Assembly (NCBI RefSeq): GCF_900476395.1
Contig: NZ_UIHB01000004.1
Span: 186,001 to 250,000, forward strand
Length of the DNA: 64,000 bases
Direction of reading: 5' to 3'
Source: Xanthomonas euroxanthea
GTDB lineage: Bacteria; Pseudomonadota; Gammaproteobacteria; Xanthomonadales; Xanthomonadaceae
Part shown: positions 38,879 to 47,446 of the stretch, piece by piece
Position numbering within the stretch: position 1 is the stretch's first letter
Layout of the letters: every line of letters begins with the position of its first letter
Position numbers and translations under genes: made by a program
Notes under the pieces: model-generated
What the model was told of the DNA's origin: nothing
What the model saw: the letters and a program-made list of their open reading frames with translations, nothing else
Databases searched by the model: none

Positions 38879-39091
38879 GTGCGCGATCCCTGCCGCCATC
38901 CGCTCGCTGCCGGCTCCCCCGCGCATGCAGGCGTCGGAGTTCCTTCCCCGCCGCCGCTGGCGCCAGGCGCCTGGCGTCGCAGCGCAGAAGCGATGCGCCG
39001 GTGCGATCACCGGCACGGCGCAGATCGCTGCTGCCGGTGCCGGTCCCTGGTCACCTCCGCGCATGACCTGTCGCGGCAGCGCGCGCAGCGA

Positions 39092-39105
39092 TTGATCAGG
39101 ATCAA
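39092..39105. promoter_or_regulatory. FNR/ANR-type box upstream of ompW
   Basis: TTGAT-CAGG-ATCAA is an exact match to the FNR-type palindrome. It ends 60 bases before the ompW ATG, a workable activator position. OmpW genes are controlled by FNR in enteric bacteria. Regulation here is inference. Confidence 0.6.
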
Positions 39106-39165
39106 GGCATCCATCGGGCAAAGCCCCAAGACTTCTTCCATCCTCTGCACACAACGGGAATTTCC

Positions 39166-39789
39166 ATGCGCATGCGCTCTACCCTTCTGCTCGCCGGCCT
39201 GGCCGCCGCCTTCGCCAGCGTCCCCGCACTGGCTCAATCCAAAGGCGACTGGACCGTTGCCGTCGGTGCCCACCAGGTCGCTCCCAAATCCGATAACGGC
39301 CGCCTGGTCGGCGGTACGCTCGAAGCGGACGTCGGCAAGGACATCAAGCCCACCTTCACTGCGGAATACTTCATTGCCGACAACCTGGGCATCGAAGTAC
39401 TGGCTGCGCTGCCGTTCGAGCACGACATCGCGCTGCGCGGCCTGGGACGTGTCGCCAGCACCAAGCATCTGCCGCCGGTGATTTCGCTGCAGTACCACTT
39501 CAACAGCCAGGGCAAGCTCTCGCCGTTCGTTGGCGCGGGCATCAACTACACCCGTTTCTTCAGCACCGACACGCGTGGCGCGCTGGCCGGCAGCGAGCTG
39601 GAACTGGACGACTCCTGGGGCCTGGCCCTGCACGCAGGCGTGGACTACAAGCTCAGCGAGCGCGGTGCGCTGCGGGTGAACCTGCGCTGGATCGACATCG
39701 ATACCGAAGCGCGCCTCGACGGCAACCGCATCGGCACGGTCAACATCGACCCGCTGGTCTACGGCGTGGCCTACGTGCACCGCTTCTGA
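39166..39789 (+). CDS. ompW: OmpW-family outer-membrane protein (first copy)
   Basis: A 207-residue, eight-stranded beta-barrel outer-membrane protein. The signal peptide is MRMRSTLLLAGLAAAFASVPALAQ. Mature features include the N-terminal AVGAHQVAPKSDNG segment, EYFIADNLGIEVLAALPF, PPVISLQYHFN, PFVGAGINYTRF, and a barrel-closing C-terminal phenylalanine (YVHRF). The family is linked to adaptation to oxygen and osmotic conditions and to small hydrophobic compounds. An FNR-like box lies upstream. A similar gene follows 119 bases later. Confidence 0.92.
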   Translation: MRMRSTLLLAGLAAAFASVPALAQSKGDWTVAVGAHQVAPKSDNGRLVGGTLEADVGKDIKPTFTAEYFIADNLGIEVLAALPFEHDIALRGLGRVASTKHLPPVISLQYHFNSQGKLSPFVGAGINYTRFFSTDTRGALAGSELELDDSWGLALHAGVDYKLSERGALRVNLRWIDIDTEARLDGNRIGTVNIDPLVYGVAYVHRF

Positions 39790-39908
39790 GCCCGGCAGCG
39801 TGCGCGATGCATCTCTGGCACACTTGGCGTCCAGGGACGTGAATCCACCGCCGGAGTTGCGGACAGGTTGGCCACGTCGACCGCCTGTCCGACCTATCCG
39901 GGGATTCC

Positions 39909-40523
39909 ATGAGCATGCTGATTCGTACCGCCCTCGCCATCGCACTGGCCGCCTCGGCCGCACCCGCCCTTGCACAATCGGCCGGCCACTGGACCACGGG
40001 CTACGGCGCCGGCTATGTCTCGCCCAAGTCCGACAGCGGCAGCTTCGGCGGCACGCGTGCCGAGATCAAGGGCGCCCCGACGCTGTCGTTCACCTACGAA
40101 TACTTCCTGCGCAACAATCTCGGTATCGAGGTGCATGCCGCGGTAGCGGGCAAGCACGATCTGGAGCTTGAGGGCGTCGGCAAGGTGGGCAGCTACTGGT
40201 CGGTACCGCCGAGCGTGCTGTTGCAGTACCACATCAACGGCTACGGCACGGTGTCGCCGTTCGTGGGTGTCGGCATCAACTACACCACGTTTGTCGGCGA
40301 GGACGTCGATGACGCCTTCGGCAGCGGCGACCTGCGCTTCGACGACTCGGTGGGCGCCACTGCACATATCGGTGTGGACTACATCTTCAACGAGCGCAGC
40401 GGCCTGCGGGTGGATGCGCGCTGGACCGATTCGCGCAGCAATGTCGATTTCAATGGCAGCCGGCTGGGCAAGGCGCGGATCGATCCGCTGACCTATGGCG
40501 TCTCGTACCTGGTCTATTTCTAA
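39909..40523 (+). CDS. OmpW-family outer-membrane protein (second copy)
   Basis: A 204-residue paralogue of the previous gene with its own signal peptide (LIRTALAIALAASAAPALAQ) and the same landmarks: YGAGYVSPKSDSG, EYFLRNNLGIEVHAA, PPSVLLQYHIN, PFVGVGINYTTF and C-terminal VYF. The internal loops have diverged, so the two probably differ in ligand or conditions of use. No FNR-type box is seen directly in front of this copy, so it may be co-transcribed with the first or have another promoter in the 119-base gap. Confidence 0.9.
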   Translation: MSMLIRTALAIALAASAAPALAQSAGHWTTGYGAGYVSPKSDSGSFGGTRAEIKGAPTLSFTYEYFLRNNLGIEVHAAVAGKHDLELEGVGKVGSYWSVPPSVLLQYHINGYGTVSPFVGVGINYTTFVGEDVDDAFGSGDLRFDDSVGATAHIGVDYIFNERSGLRVDARWTDSRSNVDFNGSRLGKARIDPLTYGVSYLVYF

Positions 40524-40611
40524 GCCTGCCGCAGACGCCGCGCTGAGCCGTGGCTGTGGTCGGACCGGGACAGCCATCAAACCGTCCCGGACCGATGCGT
40601 ACAATTGCCGG

Positions 40612-41427
40612 ATGAAGACCTTCTCCCCTCGCCTCCTCCTTCTTGCCGCAACCGTTGCCGCGGCACTCCAGCCCATCAGCGCCTTCGCCTGGGGGCCGCA
40701 AGGCCACCGCCTGGTGGCGCGCATTGCCGAGACCGAGCTGAGCCCGCAGGCGCGGGCACAAGTGGCGCAATTGCTGAAAGGCGACGCCAATCCGACACTG
40801 GCCGGTGTCGCCACCTGGGCCGACGAATTGCGCGAGCATGATCCGGACCTGGGCAAGCGCTCCGGCCCGTGGCATTACGTCAATCTCGGCGAGCACGACT
40901 GTACGTACGAGCCGCCGCGCGACTGCCCGGACGGCAACTGCGTGATCGCCGCGCTGGATCGGCAGACCGCGCTGCTTGCCGATCGCAGCCAGCCCCTGGA
41001 CGTGCGTCGGCAGGCCCTGAAGTTCGTGGTGCATTTTGTCGGCGACATCCACCAGCCGATGCATGCCGGCTACGCGCACGACAAGGGCGGCAATGCATTC
41101 CAGCTGCAGGTCGCTGGCAAGGGCAGCAACCTGCATGCGCTGTGGGACAGCGGCATGCTCAACGACCGCCAGCTTGATGACGACGCGTATCTGCAACGCC
41201 TGCTGGCGTTGCCGGCGACCGCGGCGACATCGCCGGTGCTGCCACCGCCGGCTGCGGCCTGGGCGCAGGCCTCCTGCAGGATCGCGATCACGCCCGGCGT
41301 TTATCCGGACAAGCACGTGTTGCCGGACGGCTACATCGCGACCTATCGTCCGGTTGCCGAGACGCAATTGCGCGAGGCTGGCGACCGACTGGCTGCCGTG
41401 CTCAACGCGGCGCTGGCCACGCACTGA
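40612..41427 (+). CDS. Secreted S1/P1-type nuclease
   Basis: A 271-residue zinc-dependent nuclease of the S1/P1 family that degrades single-stranded DNA or RNA and nucleotides outside the cytoplasm. The signal peptide ends at SAFA|WGPQGH, so the mature protein starts with Trp27, the N-terminal zinc ligand of the family. Other zinc-site motifs are HYVNL, VHFVGDIHQPMHAGY and the HALWDSG segment. The start ATG at 40612 fits; codons back to 40495 overlap the end of the upstream gene region. It probably recovers phosphate or nucleosides, or digests host nucleic acids. Confidence 0.93.
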   Translation: MKTFSPRLLLLAATVAAALQPISAFAWGPQGHRLVARIAETELSPQARAQVAQLLKGDANPTLAGVATWADELREHDPDLGKRSGPWHYVNLGEHDCTYEPPRDCPDGNCVIAALDRQTALLADRSQPLDVRRQALKFVVHFVGDIHQPMHAGYAHDKGGNAFQLQVAGKGSNLHALWDSGMLNDRQLDDDAYLQRLLALPATAATSPVLPPPAAAWAQASCRIAITPGVYPDKHVLPDGYIATYRPVAETQLREAGDRLAAVLNAALATH

Positions 41428-41440
41428 GATGGAGACGCCG

Positions 41441-42265
41441 ATGCAGCCCGAGGTGCTTGCGTTCTTCCACGCCGACAGCAACACCTTCACCTATGTAGCC
41501 GCTGACGCGGCGACCGGGGCGGCAGCGGTGATCGACCCGGCGCTGGACTATGCGGCCGACAGCGGCGCGGTCGGCACGCGCGCCGCGCAGGCGATCGTCG
41601 ATGCCATCGCCCACCGCGGCTGGCAGGTGCAGTGGCTGCTGGAAACCCATGCGCATGCCGATCACCTGTCTGCCGCGCAGTGGCTGAAACAGCACTGGCC
41701 ACAGGCACGCATCGGCATCGGCGACGGCATTCGGGACGTGCAGCAGACGCTCGCGCCACACTACGCGCTGCCGGAAGACTTCCGTGCCGATGGCTCGCAG
41801 TTCGATCACCTGTTCGCCGATGACGAGCGCTTCGCCCTGGGCACGCTGCAGGTACGTGTCATCGCGGTGCCCGGGCATACCAGCGACAGCATCGCGTATC
41901 TGATCGGCGATGCGCTGTTCCCCGGCGATTCGTTGTTCATGCCCGACGCCGGCACCGCGCGCTGCGATTTCCCCGGTGGCGATGCACGGCAACTGTTTGC
42001 CTCGATCCAGCGCATGTACGCACTGCCGGAGGACACGCGCGTGTTCGTCTGCCATGACTACGGCCCGGGCGGCCGCGACGTGGCCTACCAGACCAGCATC
42101 GGCGAACAGCGGCGCAGCAATATCCATGTGCGCGATGGCGTGGAGGTCGATGCGTTCGTGGCGCAGCGCCAGGCACGCGATGCCACGCTGCCCGAGCCCA
42201 GGCTGATCCGGCCGGCATTGCAGACCAATCTGCAGGCCGGCCGCTGTGACGGAGTGGTTCGCTGA
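41441..42265 (+). CDS. ETHE1/Blh-like MBL-fold metallo-hydrolase
   Basis: A 274-residue metallo-beta-lactamase-fold protein close to persulfide dioxygenases and Blh of plant-associated bacteria. The metal motif THAHADHL is at residues 69-76, with the later ligands in PGHTSDS, GDSLFMPD and VCHDYGP. Relatives oxidise glutathione persulfide and protect against sulfide. The start ATG at 41441 has GGAG at a good distance; ATG at 41429 is an alternative. It follows the nuclease gene within 14 bases. No rhodanese or BigR-type regulator is adjacent. The persulfide role is inferred from the family. Confidence 0.82.
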   Translation: MQPEVLAFFHADSNTFTYVAADAATGAAAVIDPALDYAADSGAVGTRAAQAIVDAIAHRGWQVQWLLETHAHADHLSAAQWLKQHWPQARIGIGDGIRDVQQTLAPHYALPEDFRADGSQFDHLFADDERFALGTLQVRVIAVPGHTSDSIAYLIGDALFPGDSLFMPDAGTARCDFPGGDARQLFASIQRMYALPEDTRVFVCHDYGPGGRDVAYQTSIGEQRRSNIHVRDGVEVDAFVAQRQARDATLPEPRLIRPALQTNLQAGRCDGVVR

Positions 42266-42340
42266 CGCGTCAGCGTGGCCGCCACGCGGCGCATCGCGCG
42301 CAGCCGCTATGATCGGTGCCTGACCCTGCTGGAGCCCCCC

Positions 42341-43117
42341 ATGCGCACGATCGGTTTTTGGCAGCGCGCGTTCTGCGTGCTGATGCTTGCCCTGCCCGTC
42401 CTGGCCACGGCGCAGACCGCGCCGGTGACGGTGTTTGCTGCGGCAAGCCTGAAGGAATCCATGGACGAGGCCGCGGCCGCCTACCAGAAGGCGACCGGCA
42501 CGCCCGTGCGCGTCTCCTACGCCGCCAGCTCTGCACTGGCACGCCAGATCGAGCAAGGCGCACCGGCAGACGTGTTCTTTTCGGCCGACCTGGAATGGAT
42601 GGACTATCTGCAGCAGCGCGGCCTGGTGCTGCCGGCGCAGCGTCACAACCTGCTCGGCAATACCCTGGTGTTGATCGCCCCGGCCAGCAGCAGGCTGCGC
42701 GTGGATCCGCGCCAGCCGGGCGCAATTGCCAGGGCGCTCGGCGAGCGCGGTCGGCTGGCGGTGGGCCAGACCAACAGCGTGCCGGCGGGCAAGTATGCCG
42801 CCGCAGCGCTGCGCAAGCTCGGCCACTGGGACGGCGTGAGCAATCGCCTGGCCGAGTCGGAAAGCGTGCGCGCCGCGTTGATGCTGGTCTCGCGCGGGGA
42901 GGCGCCGCTGGGCATCGTGTACGGCTCGGATGCACGCGCCGACCCCAAGGTCCGCGTGGTTGCCACCTTCCCCGACGATAGCCACGAGGCCATCGTGTAT
43001 CCGGTTGCCGCGTTGAAGAACAGCAGCAATGCCGGCACCGCCGCGTTCGTGCAGTGGCTGGGCAGCAAGCCGGCCGGGGCGATCTTCGTGCGCCGTGGTT
43101 TTTCGTTGCAGGATTGA
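42341..43117 (+). CDS. modA: Molybdate ABC transporter, periplasmic binding protein
   Basis: A 258-residue substrate-binding protein for molybdate/tungstate. The signal peptide ends near VLATAQT. The mature start [21 protein letters not shown] is typical ModA, with Ser residues positioned to bind the oxyanion; later landmarks are [13 protein letters not shown] and the [12 protein letters not shown] loop. The ATG at 42341 is preceded by a GGAG ribosome site. It is the first gene of a modABC operon; modB follows after 9 to 15 bases. No ModE gene is in the window. Confidence 0.93.
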   Translation: MRTIGFWQRAFCVLMLALPVLATAQTAPVTVFAAASLKESMDEAAAAYQKATGTPVRVSYAASSALARQIEQGAPADVFFSADLEWMDYLQQRGLVLPAQRHNLLGNTLVLIAPASSRLRVDPRQPGAIARALGERGRLAVGQTNSVPAGKYAAAALRKLGHWDGVSNRLAESESVRAALMLVSRGEAPLGIVYGSDARADPKVRVVATFPDDSHEAIVYPVAALKNSSNAGTAAFVQWLGSKPAGAIFVRRGFSLQD

Positions 43118-43132
43118 GGCGCGCCGTTGTCG

Positions 43133-43819
43133 ATGTTCACCCCGCAGGAGCTGACCGCGATCGGCCTGAGTCTCAAGGTCGCCATCGTTGCAGCCATCGC
43201 CAGCCTGCCGCCAGGCATCGCCTGTGGCTGGCTGCTGGCGCGGCGGCGCTTCCCGGGCAAGGCGCTGCTGGATGCCCTGCTGCATTTGCCGCTGGTGATG
43301 CCACCGGTGGTGACCGGTTACGCGCTGCTGGTGGTGCTGGGCACGCAGGGGCCGGTCGGCAGCTGGCTGCTGGAGCACCTCGGCATCCAGTTCGCATTCC
43401 GCTGGACCGGTGCGGCGCTGGCATGCGCGGTGATGGGGTTCCCGTTGATGGTGCGCGCGATCCGCTTGTCCATCGAAGCGACCGATCGTCGCCTGGAAGC
43501 GGCCGCCGCCACGCTCGGCGCGGGCCCGTGGCGGGTGTTCTTCAGCATCACCTTGCCGCTGGCCTGGCCTGGCCTGGTGGCCGGCACGGTGCTGGCGTTC
43601 GCCAAGGCCTTGGGCGAATTCGGCGCGACCATCACCTTCGTGTCCAATATTCCTGGCGAAACCCAGACCTTGTCGTCGGCCATCTACGGGCTGATGCAGG
43701 TGCCGGGCATGGAATCGGGCGTGTGGCGGCTGGCCGGCGTTGCGTTGGCGATCTCGCTGGCGGCGCTGCTGCTGTCCGAGTGGCTGGTGCGCAGACCGCA
43801 TCCACGCGAGGACGGCTGA
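43133..43819 (+). CDS. modB: Molybdate ABC transporter permease
   Basis: A 228-residue inner-membrane permease of the ModB type. The hydrophobic segments start with [25 protein letters not shown]. The coupling-helix EAA motif is seen at [26 protein letters not shown]. It should pass molybdate from ModA through the membrane, driven by ModC. The ATG at 43133 is chosen; a TTG two codons upstream is an alternative. The stop overlaps the modC start (TGATG). Confidence 0.93.
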   Translation: MFTPQELTAIGLSLKVAIVAAIASLPPGIACGWLLARRRFPGKALLDALLHLPLVMPPVVTGYALLVVLGTQGPVGSWLLEHLGIQFAFRWTGAALACAVMGFPLMVRAIRLSIEATDRRLEAAAATLGAGPWRVFFSITLPLAWPGLVAGTVLAFAKALGEFGATITFVSNIPGETQTLSSAIYGLMQVPGMESGVWRLAGVALAISLAALLLSEWLVRRPHPREDG

Positions 43820-44433
43820 TGCTCGATATCGACCTGCACCTGCAGCGCGGCAATTTCCAACGGCATGTCCACATCCAGGACCAGGCCCGTGTGGTGGCCC
43901 TGGTCGGCCCCTCCGGCGCGGGCAAGAGCACGGTGCTCAACGCAATCGCCGGGCTGGTGCGGCCGCAGGCCGGGCATATCCGCATCGACGGGCGCTGCCT
44001 GTACGACGCCCGGCAAGGCGTGGACCTGCCCACGCACAAGCGCAGGATCGGCTACGTGTTTCAGGATGCGCGGCTGTTTCCGCATCTGGATGTGCGCCGC
44101 AACCTGCGTTATGGCCGGCACGCCCGAGGCGCGGCGCCATTCGGCTTCGACGACGTGGTGGCGCTGCTGGGTATAGCGCCGTTGCTGCAACGCCGGCCGC
44201 GCAACCTCTCCGGGGGCGAAGCGCAGCGTGTGGCGATCGGCCGCGCCTTGTTGTCGCAACCGGCGATCCTGCTGTTTGACGAGCCCTTGTCGGCGCTGGA
44301 TCAGGCGCGCCGCGAAGAACTGATTCCCTACCTGCAGCGCGTGCGCGACGAGATCCGCCTGCCGATGTTGTACGTCAGCCACAATCCCGATGAAGTGCAG
44401 CGCATCGCCGATAGCGTGCATGTGCTGGAATGA
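43819..44433 (+). CDS. modC: Molybdate ABC transporter ATPase, short form
   Basis: A 204-residue ABC ATPase. Walker [10 protein letters not shown] is at residues 30-38, the Q-loop at [10 protein letters not shown], signature LSGGE at 130-134 and Walker B LLFDEP at 151-156, and the H-loop is in SHNPDEV. The protein stops right after the nucleotide-binding domain, whereas typical ModC is about 350 residues with a C-terminal MOP/TOBE oxyanion-binding domain. The regulatory domain is therefore absent rather than split off downstream: the next gene is unrelated. Import should work, but feedback by internal molybdate is probably lost. Confidence 0.93.
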   Translation: MLDIDLHLQRGNFQRHVHIQDQARVVALVGPSGAGKSTVLNAIAGLVRPQAGHIRIDGRCLYDARQGVDLPTHKRRIGYVFQDARLFPHLDVRRNLRYGRHARGAAPFGFDDVVALLGIAPLLQRRPRNLSGGEAQRVAIGRALLSQPAILLFDEPLSALDQARREELIPYLQRVRDEIRLPMLYVSHNPDEVQRIADSVHVLE

Positions 44434-44479
44434 GCGCATCGACGCCGTCGATCGCCCCATCCAATCAGCTGGTGTGTCC

Positions 44480-45037
44480 ATGAAACAGTATCGGAAACAT
44501 GCATTCCCGGTGGAGCAGGTGCGCCGCTTCCTCGAACCCGGGCCGGTGGTGCTGGTGAGCTCGGCCCACAAGGGCCAACGCGACATCATGACCATGGGCT
44601 GGCATATGGTGCTGGAGTTTTCGCCCTCGCTGATCGCCTGCTGCATCGCTCCCGGCAACCACAGTTTCGAACTGGTCCGGCGCAGCAAACAATGCGTGAT
44701 CAATCTGCCGACCGCCGAGCTGCTCGACACCGTGATCGGCATTGGCAACAGCAGCGGTGCCCAGATGGACAAGTTCGACCACTTCGGGCTGACTGCCGTC
44801 CCCGGCCAGCAGGTCGCGGCGCCAGCCATCGCCGAGTGCTACGCCAGTTTCGAATGCCGCCTGCACGACGGGCGGCAGATCAACCGCCACGCCCTCTTCG
44901 TCTGGGAAGTGGTGAGCGCGCAGGTGGCCAGGCGGCCTGCGCTGCCCAGGACGGTGCATTACCGCGGCGATGGCCGCTTCATGCTGTCTGGCAAAGAAGT
45001 CTCGCGGCGGCGCCTGTTCGCACCTGAAATGCTCTGA
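44480..45037 (+). CDS. Flavin reductase-like domain protein
   Basis: A 185-residue protein with a flavin-reductase-like split-barrel fold (DIM6/NTAB type), binding FMN or FAD. Landmarks are GPVVLVSSAHKGQRDIMTMGWHM, IAPGNHSFELVRRSKQCVINLP and NRHALFVWEVVSAQV. It could reduce free flavin or act as a partner of a monooxygenase, but none is adjacent. The ATG at 44480 starts 46 bases after modC, so it may belong to the same transcript. The family is fairly certain; the role is not. Confidence 0.82.
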   Translation: MKQYRKHAFPVEQVRRFLEPGPVVLVSSAHKGQRDIMTMGWHMVLEFSPSLIACCIAPGNHSFELVRRSKQCVINLPTAELLDTVIGIGNSSGAQMDKFDHFGLTAVPGQQVAAPAIAECYASFECRLHDGRQINRHALFVWEVVSAQVARRPALPRTVHYRGDGRFMLSGKEVSRRRLFAPEML

Positions 45038-45055
45038 TGACAGCGATGCGCATGT

Positions 45056-45640
45056 TCATTGCGCCACCTTGCCCTGCCGCACGCTGACCCTGCCCTGCCG
45101 TACTTCGAAGGTGAACGCGAACGACAGCGTCACCGGTACCGGTTCCTCGCTGATCGCGCCGCTGCAGTCGTCAAGCGCCGCCGGCTGCGCCACGCCGGCG
45201 GCAAACGTGCACAGTGCGGCCGGCACGAACCGCCATTGCTGCACCGTGGCACGCACTGCCTGCAGCAGATCAGCGTTGTCCGGCAGCAGACCGGCCGCGC
45301 ATTCGTCGCGATCGGACATGGGGTCGACGCGCTGCACCGCGCCGTCGGCGGCCAGGATCACATGCGCGCATACGGTGGTCGGCGGCAGTGTCTGCCGTGG
45401 CGAGTCGGCCGGCAGCACCGGCGCATCGCTGCGCAGTGCGCGCGGCATCCGGAAACGCTGTGCCGGCGCCAGTGTGTAAGACCGGATGGAGCCGCCGCCG
45501 TCACCGCCCGACTGCGCGCTCAGCATGCGCTGGTCCACCGAATCTTCGCGCTGGCTGCGCTGCTGTTCCTGCACGCCCTGCGTTGCACATGCGCCGAGCG
45601 ACAGCGCCAGGGCTGCAGTGCATATCGGAGTAAATCGCAT
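45056..45640 (-). CDS. Lipoprotein with TonB-C-like domain
   Basis: A 194-residue lipoprotein. The ATG at 45640 gives a signal with lipobox LGAC (CATQG), so it should be lipid-anchored. The mature part has the segment VCAHVILAADGAVQRV followed by AVRATVQQWRFVPA, which has the shape of the TonB C-terminal fold seen in the neighbouring membrane protein. Its start overlaps the stop of that gene by one base (TGATG), so it is the third gene of the BlaI-BlaR1 module. It could be a periplasmic partner or effector of this regulatory module. Function is unknown. Confidence 0.72.
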   Translation of the reverse strand: MRFTPICTAALALSLGACATQGVQEQQRSQREDSVDQRMLSAQSGGDGGGSIRSYTLAPAQRFRMPRALRSDAPVLPADSPRQTLPPTTVCAHVILAADGAVQRVDPMSDRDECAAGLLPDNADLLQAVRATVQQWRFVPAALCTFAAGVAQPAALDDCSGAISEEPVPVTLSFAFTFEVRQGRVSVRQGKVAQ

Positions 45641-46938
45641 CACGGCTTCTCCTGCATTGCGCAGCCTGCCGAGGCACAACCGGCAAGACGGCTGGACGCT
45701 GGTGCATCCGGGCGCGCGGCGCCGGCATCGGCAGCCGTGGACGTTTGCTCCGGCGCATCCAGTTCGAACTTCACCGGCACGCGCACCGTGGAAGCAATCG
45801 CCCTGCCATGTGCAGACGCAGGTGTCAGCCGCCAATGACGCGCTGCCTCCAGCACCGCTTGATCGAACACACCGGCCGGCGTGCTCTGCACGATGGCGAT
45901 GTGCTGCGGTACGCCGCCAGGGTCGACCTCAATCTGCAGTTCGACAAAGCCCTCGATACCGCCGTCGACCGCGGCTGCCGGATACCTCGGCGGTTGCATC
46001 GTGGAAAAATCCACCGCGTTGCCCGCCGCCGGCGCCGGGTGTGCCGGCAACGCAATGCGCGCCGGCTGCACGGCCCAGGCAGCGGTGCTGATCGTCGCCG
46101 CCAGCAGCAGCACCATCACCACGCGCCAGCGCGCATGCCCGGCAGCTGCGGGTAAACCGCGCAGTGCCGCGATCCGTTGCGCCAACGGAGGCGACGCAGC
46201 CCAATGACAGACCAGTTGCGTGCAACCGGCACCAAGCTGGGTCTTGAGCATGGCCGTGGCGTAACTGCGGCGCTTGCCCGGATGTTGCGCCAGCACGGCC
46301 GCATCGCAGGCCAGTTCCTGGTCCAGCCGGAACGCACGCCAGGCCAGATGCATCAGCGGGTTGAACCAGCCGATGCAGAGCATCAGCGCTGCCAGCAGAT
46401 TCGCATGCAGATCGCCGCGCCGCAGATGCATGCGCTCATGCGCCAGGATCAGCGCGCGCTCATCGGCGTCGTAGCGCACGCTGAAATCGGCCGGTACCAC
46501 GATGCGCGGACGCCAGAGTCCCAGCGATGCAGGAAGGCCGACATCGTGCGTGGCCGACCAGAGCCGGTGGTCGAGCCGGTGCAACGGCCCCAGGCGGCGC
46601 AGGAAACGCCGTTGCCGCGTCCACACTCCGAACGCCATCACCACCGCGCCGCCCAGCCACGCTGCCGCCAGCCAGCTTGCCCACGCCTGGCCTTGGCCCT
46701 GCACGCTGGAGAGCGCCGGCAGGGCAGTCAGCGCCGGTAACCTCGGCACCGCCACGCCGAGAGACGGGCCTGGCAACACGGCCGCCACCAGGGCCAGCGG
46801 GACGCAGGACCAGATCGCATACGCCGCGGTGGCACCCGACAGCTTGCGCAGCGGGCGACGCAGGAACAGGCAGACCAGCAGCGCGACGGTGATGTACAGC
46901 GTTGCGCGCGACACCAGGACCCAGGCCTCAGGGTTCAT
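45640..46938 (-). CDS. BlaR1/MecR1-like M56 membrane metallopeptidase with TonB-C domain
   Basis: A 432-residue polytopic membrane protein of the M56 (BlaR1) peptidase family. Membrane segments start near residue 12 (TLYITVALLVCLFLRRP). The zinc motif HERMH is at about residues 167-171, with the third ligand likely in DQELACDAAV. After the last membrane helix (VVMVLLLAATISTAAWA) the C-terminal periplasmic region has a TonB-type fold (VDGGIEGFVELQIEVD ... AVLEAARHWRLTP) instead of a penicillin-sensor domain. It lies after the BlaI-like repressor with 11 bases overlap. Family members cleave the cognate repressor; what signal is sensed here is unknown. Confidence 0.88.
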   Translation of the reverse strand: MNPEAWVLVSRATLYITVALLVCLFLRRPLRKLSGATAAYAIWSCVPLALVAAVLPGPSLGVAVPRLPALTALPALSSVQGQGQAWASWLAAAWLGGAVVMAFGVWTRQRRFLRRLGPLHRLDHRLWSATHDVGLPASLGLWRPRIVVPADFSVRYDADERALILAHERMHLRRGDLHANLLAALMLCIGWFNPLMHLAWRAFRLDQELACDAAVLAQHPGKRRSYATAMLKTQLGAGCTQLVCHWAASPPLAQRIAALRGLPAAAGHARWRVVMVLLLAATISTAAWAVQPARIALPAHPAPAAGNAVDFSTMQPPRYPAAAVDGGIEGFVELQIEVDPGGVPQHIAIVQSTPAGVFDQAVLEAARHWRLTPASAHGRAIASTVRVPVKFELDAPEQTSTAADAGAARPDAPASSRLAGCASAGCAMQEKP

Positions 46939-47296
46939 CGTCCAGCTCCTTGATCAGTTGTTTCAGCTCCGCGATATCGGACGCGCTGAGTTTTCCGCGC
47001 TCGCTGAAATGCGCCACCAGTGGCGCCACCCGCCCACCGAACAGGCGTTGCAGCAACCCCTCGCTCTGTTGCTGCACCCACTGCTCGCGCGCCAGCACCG
47101 GCGAGTAGAGATAGCGCCGCCCTTCTTTCACCGCGCGGATGGCGCCCTTGCCAAGCAGGCGGTTGAGCAGGGTCTTCACCGTCGGCTCGGCCCAGTTGCT
47201 GTGGGCAGCCAGCGCGGCGACCACGTCGTCGGCGCTGCGCGGCGCCGCATCCCAGAGCACCTGCATCACCACTGCTTCGGCTTCGCTGATCGGCAT
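46928..47296 (-). CDS. BlaI/MecI-family transcriptional repressor
   Basis: A 122-residue winged-helix repressor of the BlaI/MecI family. It starts MPISEAEAVVMQVLWDA at the ATG at 47296 and has the recognition region WAEPTVKTLLNRLLGKGAI and a C-terminal dimerisation tail (ASDIAELKQLIKEL). It overlaps the M56 peptidase gene, the usual pairing. Two palindromes lie directly upstream (47300-47335), one ending 3 bases before the start codon, so the operon should be autoregulated. There is no beta-lactamase or penicillin-binding protein in the vicinity. Confidence 0.93.
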   Translation of the reverse strand: MPISEAEAVVMQVLWDAAPRSADDVVAALAAHSNWAEPTVKTLLNRLLGKGAIRAVKEGRRYLYSPVLAREQWVQQQSEGLLQRLFGGRVAPLVAHFSERGKLSASDIAELKQLIKELDDEP

Positions 47297-47299
47297 GCG

Positions 47300-47335
47300 A
47301 TTACATCCGTAATTTTTACCGATTACGCATGTAAA
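47300..47335. promoter_or_regulatory. Double BlaI-type operator
   Basis: Two related palindromes occur: ATTAC-ATCC-GTAAT (47300-47313) and ATTAC-GCAT-GTAAA (47322-47335), 22 bases apart (about two helical turns). BlaI/MecI repressors bind paired TACA/TGTA-type dyads as dimers, so this fits a repressor array over the promoter of the blaI-like operon. The divergent gene starting at 47447 may also be affected. Confidence 0.7.
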
Positions 47336-47446
47336 ACTTTGACCTGTCAAGCCCGTCCCAACAGCGTTGCGGCAACGGGTGCATCAACCCGGTCTTGTCG
47401 GCAGTCCGGGTAACCACCCCGCCATCGCCTCGGCTACCCTGCACCG

